Source of the DNA: Chloroflexota bacterium
GTDB lineage: Bacteria; Chloroflexota; UBA11872
Direction: 5' to 3'
Assembly (NCBI GenBank): GCA_028875175.1
Contig: JAPPFO010000254.1
Coordinates: 11,508-19,522 of the forward strand
Length of the DNA: 8,015 nucleotides
The stretch's first letter is position 1; each line of letters starts with the position of its first letter. A model generated the notes under the pieces. The model did not search any database and was not told the origin of the DNA. It saw only the letters and a program-made list of their open reading frames with translations. Both the position numbers and the translations under genes were made by a program. Positions 5,366 through 8,015 of the stretch are shown here, one piece after another.

Positions 5366-8015
<2,650 letters not shown>

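Overview
The window comes from a bacterial chromosome with high G+C, roughly two thirds by eye. It holds five protein-coding genes, all on the + strand: rho (transcription terminator), rplI (ribosomal protein bL9), dnaB (replicative helicase), an iron-containing alcohol dehydrogenase, and the 5' part of secA (preprotein translocase ATPase), which runs off the right edge. Third codon positions are strongly G or C, and in the dehydrogenase they are strikingly C-rich. Nothing here fixes the taxon. The gene set and Rho type would fit a high-GC, Gram-positive-like lineage or Chloroflexota, but that is inference.

Layout. Bases 1-364 hold no convincing gene. They contain a hairpin (96-119), a plausible sigma-70-type promoter (123-152) and a leader of about 200 nt ending in a strong ribosome binding site before rho. 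rho (365-1741) and rplI (1781-2314) are 39 nt apart and are probably co-transcribed. A 400-nt gap (2315-2714) separates rplI from dnaB. dnaB (2715-4052) and the dehydrogenase (4076-5245) are 23 nt apart and probably form an operon. A 120-nt gap with a -10-like element and small hairpins precedes secA (5366 to the end).

The most interesting stretch is the rplI-dnaB gap. It contains one perfect DnaA box in the E. coli form (TTATCCACA, minus strand, 2396-2404) and one perfect match to the high-GC variant TTGTCCACA (minus strand, 2531-2539). Four weaker matches lie between or next to them, and the region to their left is locally richer in A+T. Downstream are a TTGACA element and two near-identical GGTT-N4-AACC palindromes whose centres are 33 bp apart. 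A DnaA-controlled dnaB promoter, or less likely a replication origin, would explain these signals.

Together the genes cover transcription termination, translation, replication and secretion. The dehydrogenase is the metabolic outsider. I see no phage, insertion sequence, CRISPR array, defence or toxin system, and no new multi-gene system. The last 120 bases contain no T and are dominated by C runs. They look like a low-quality contig end, so the apparent proline-rich tail of SecA should not be trusted.
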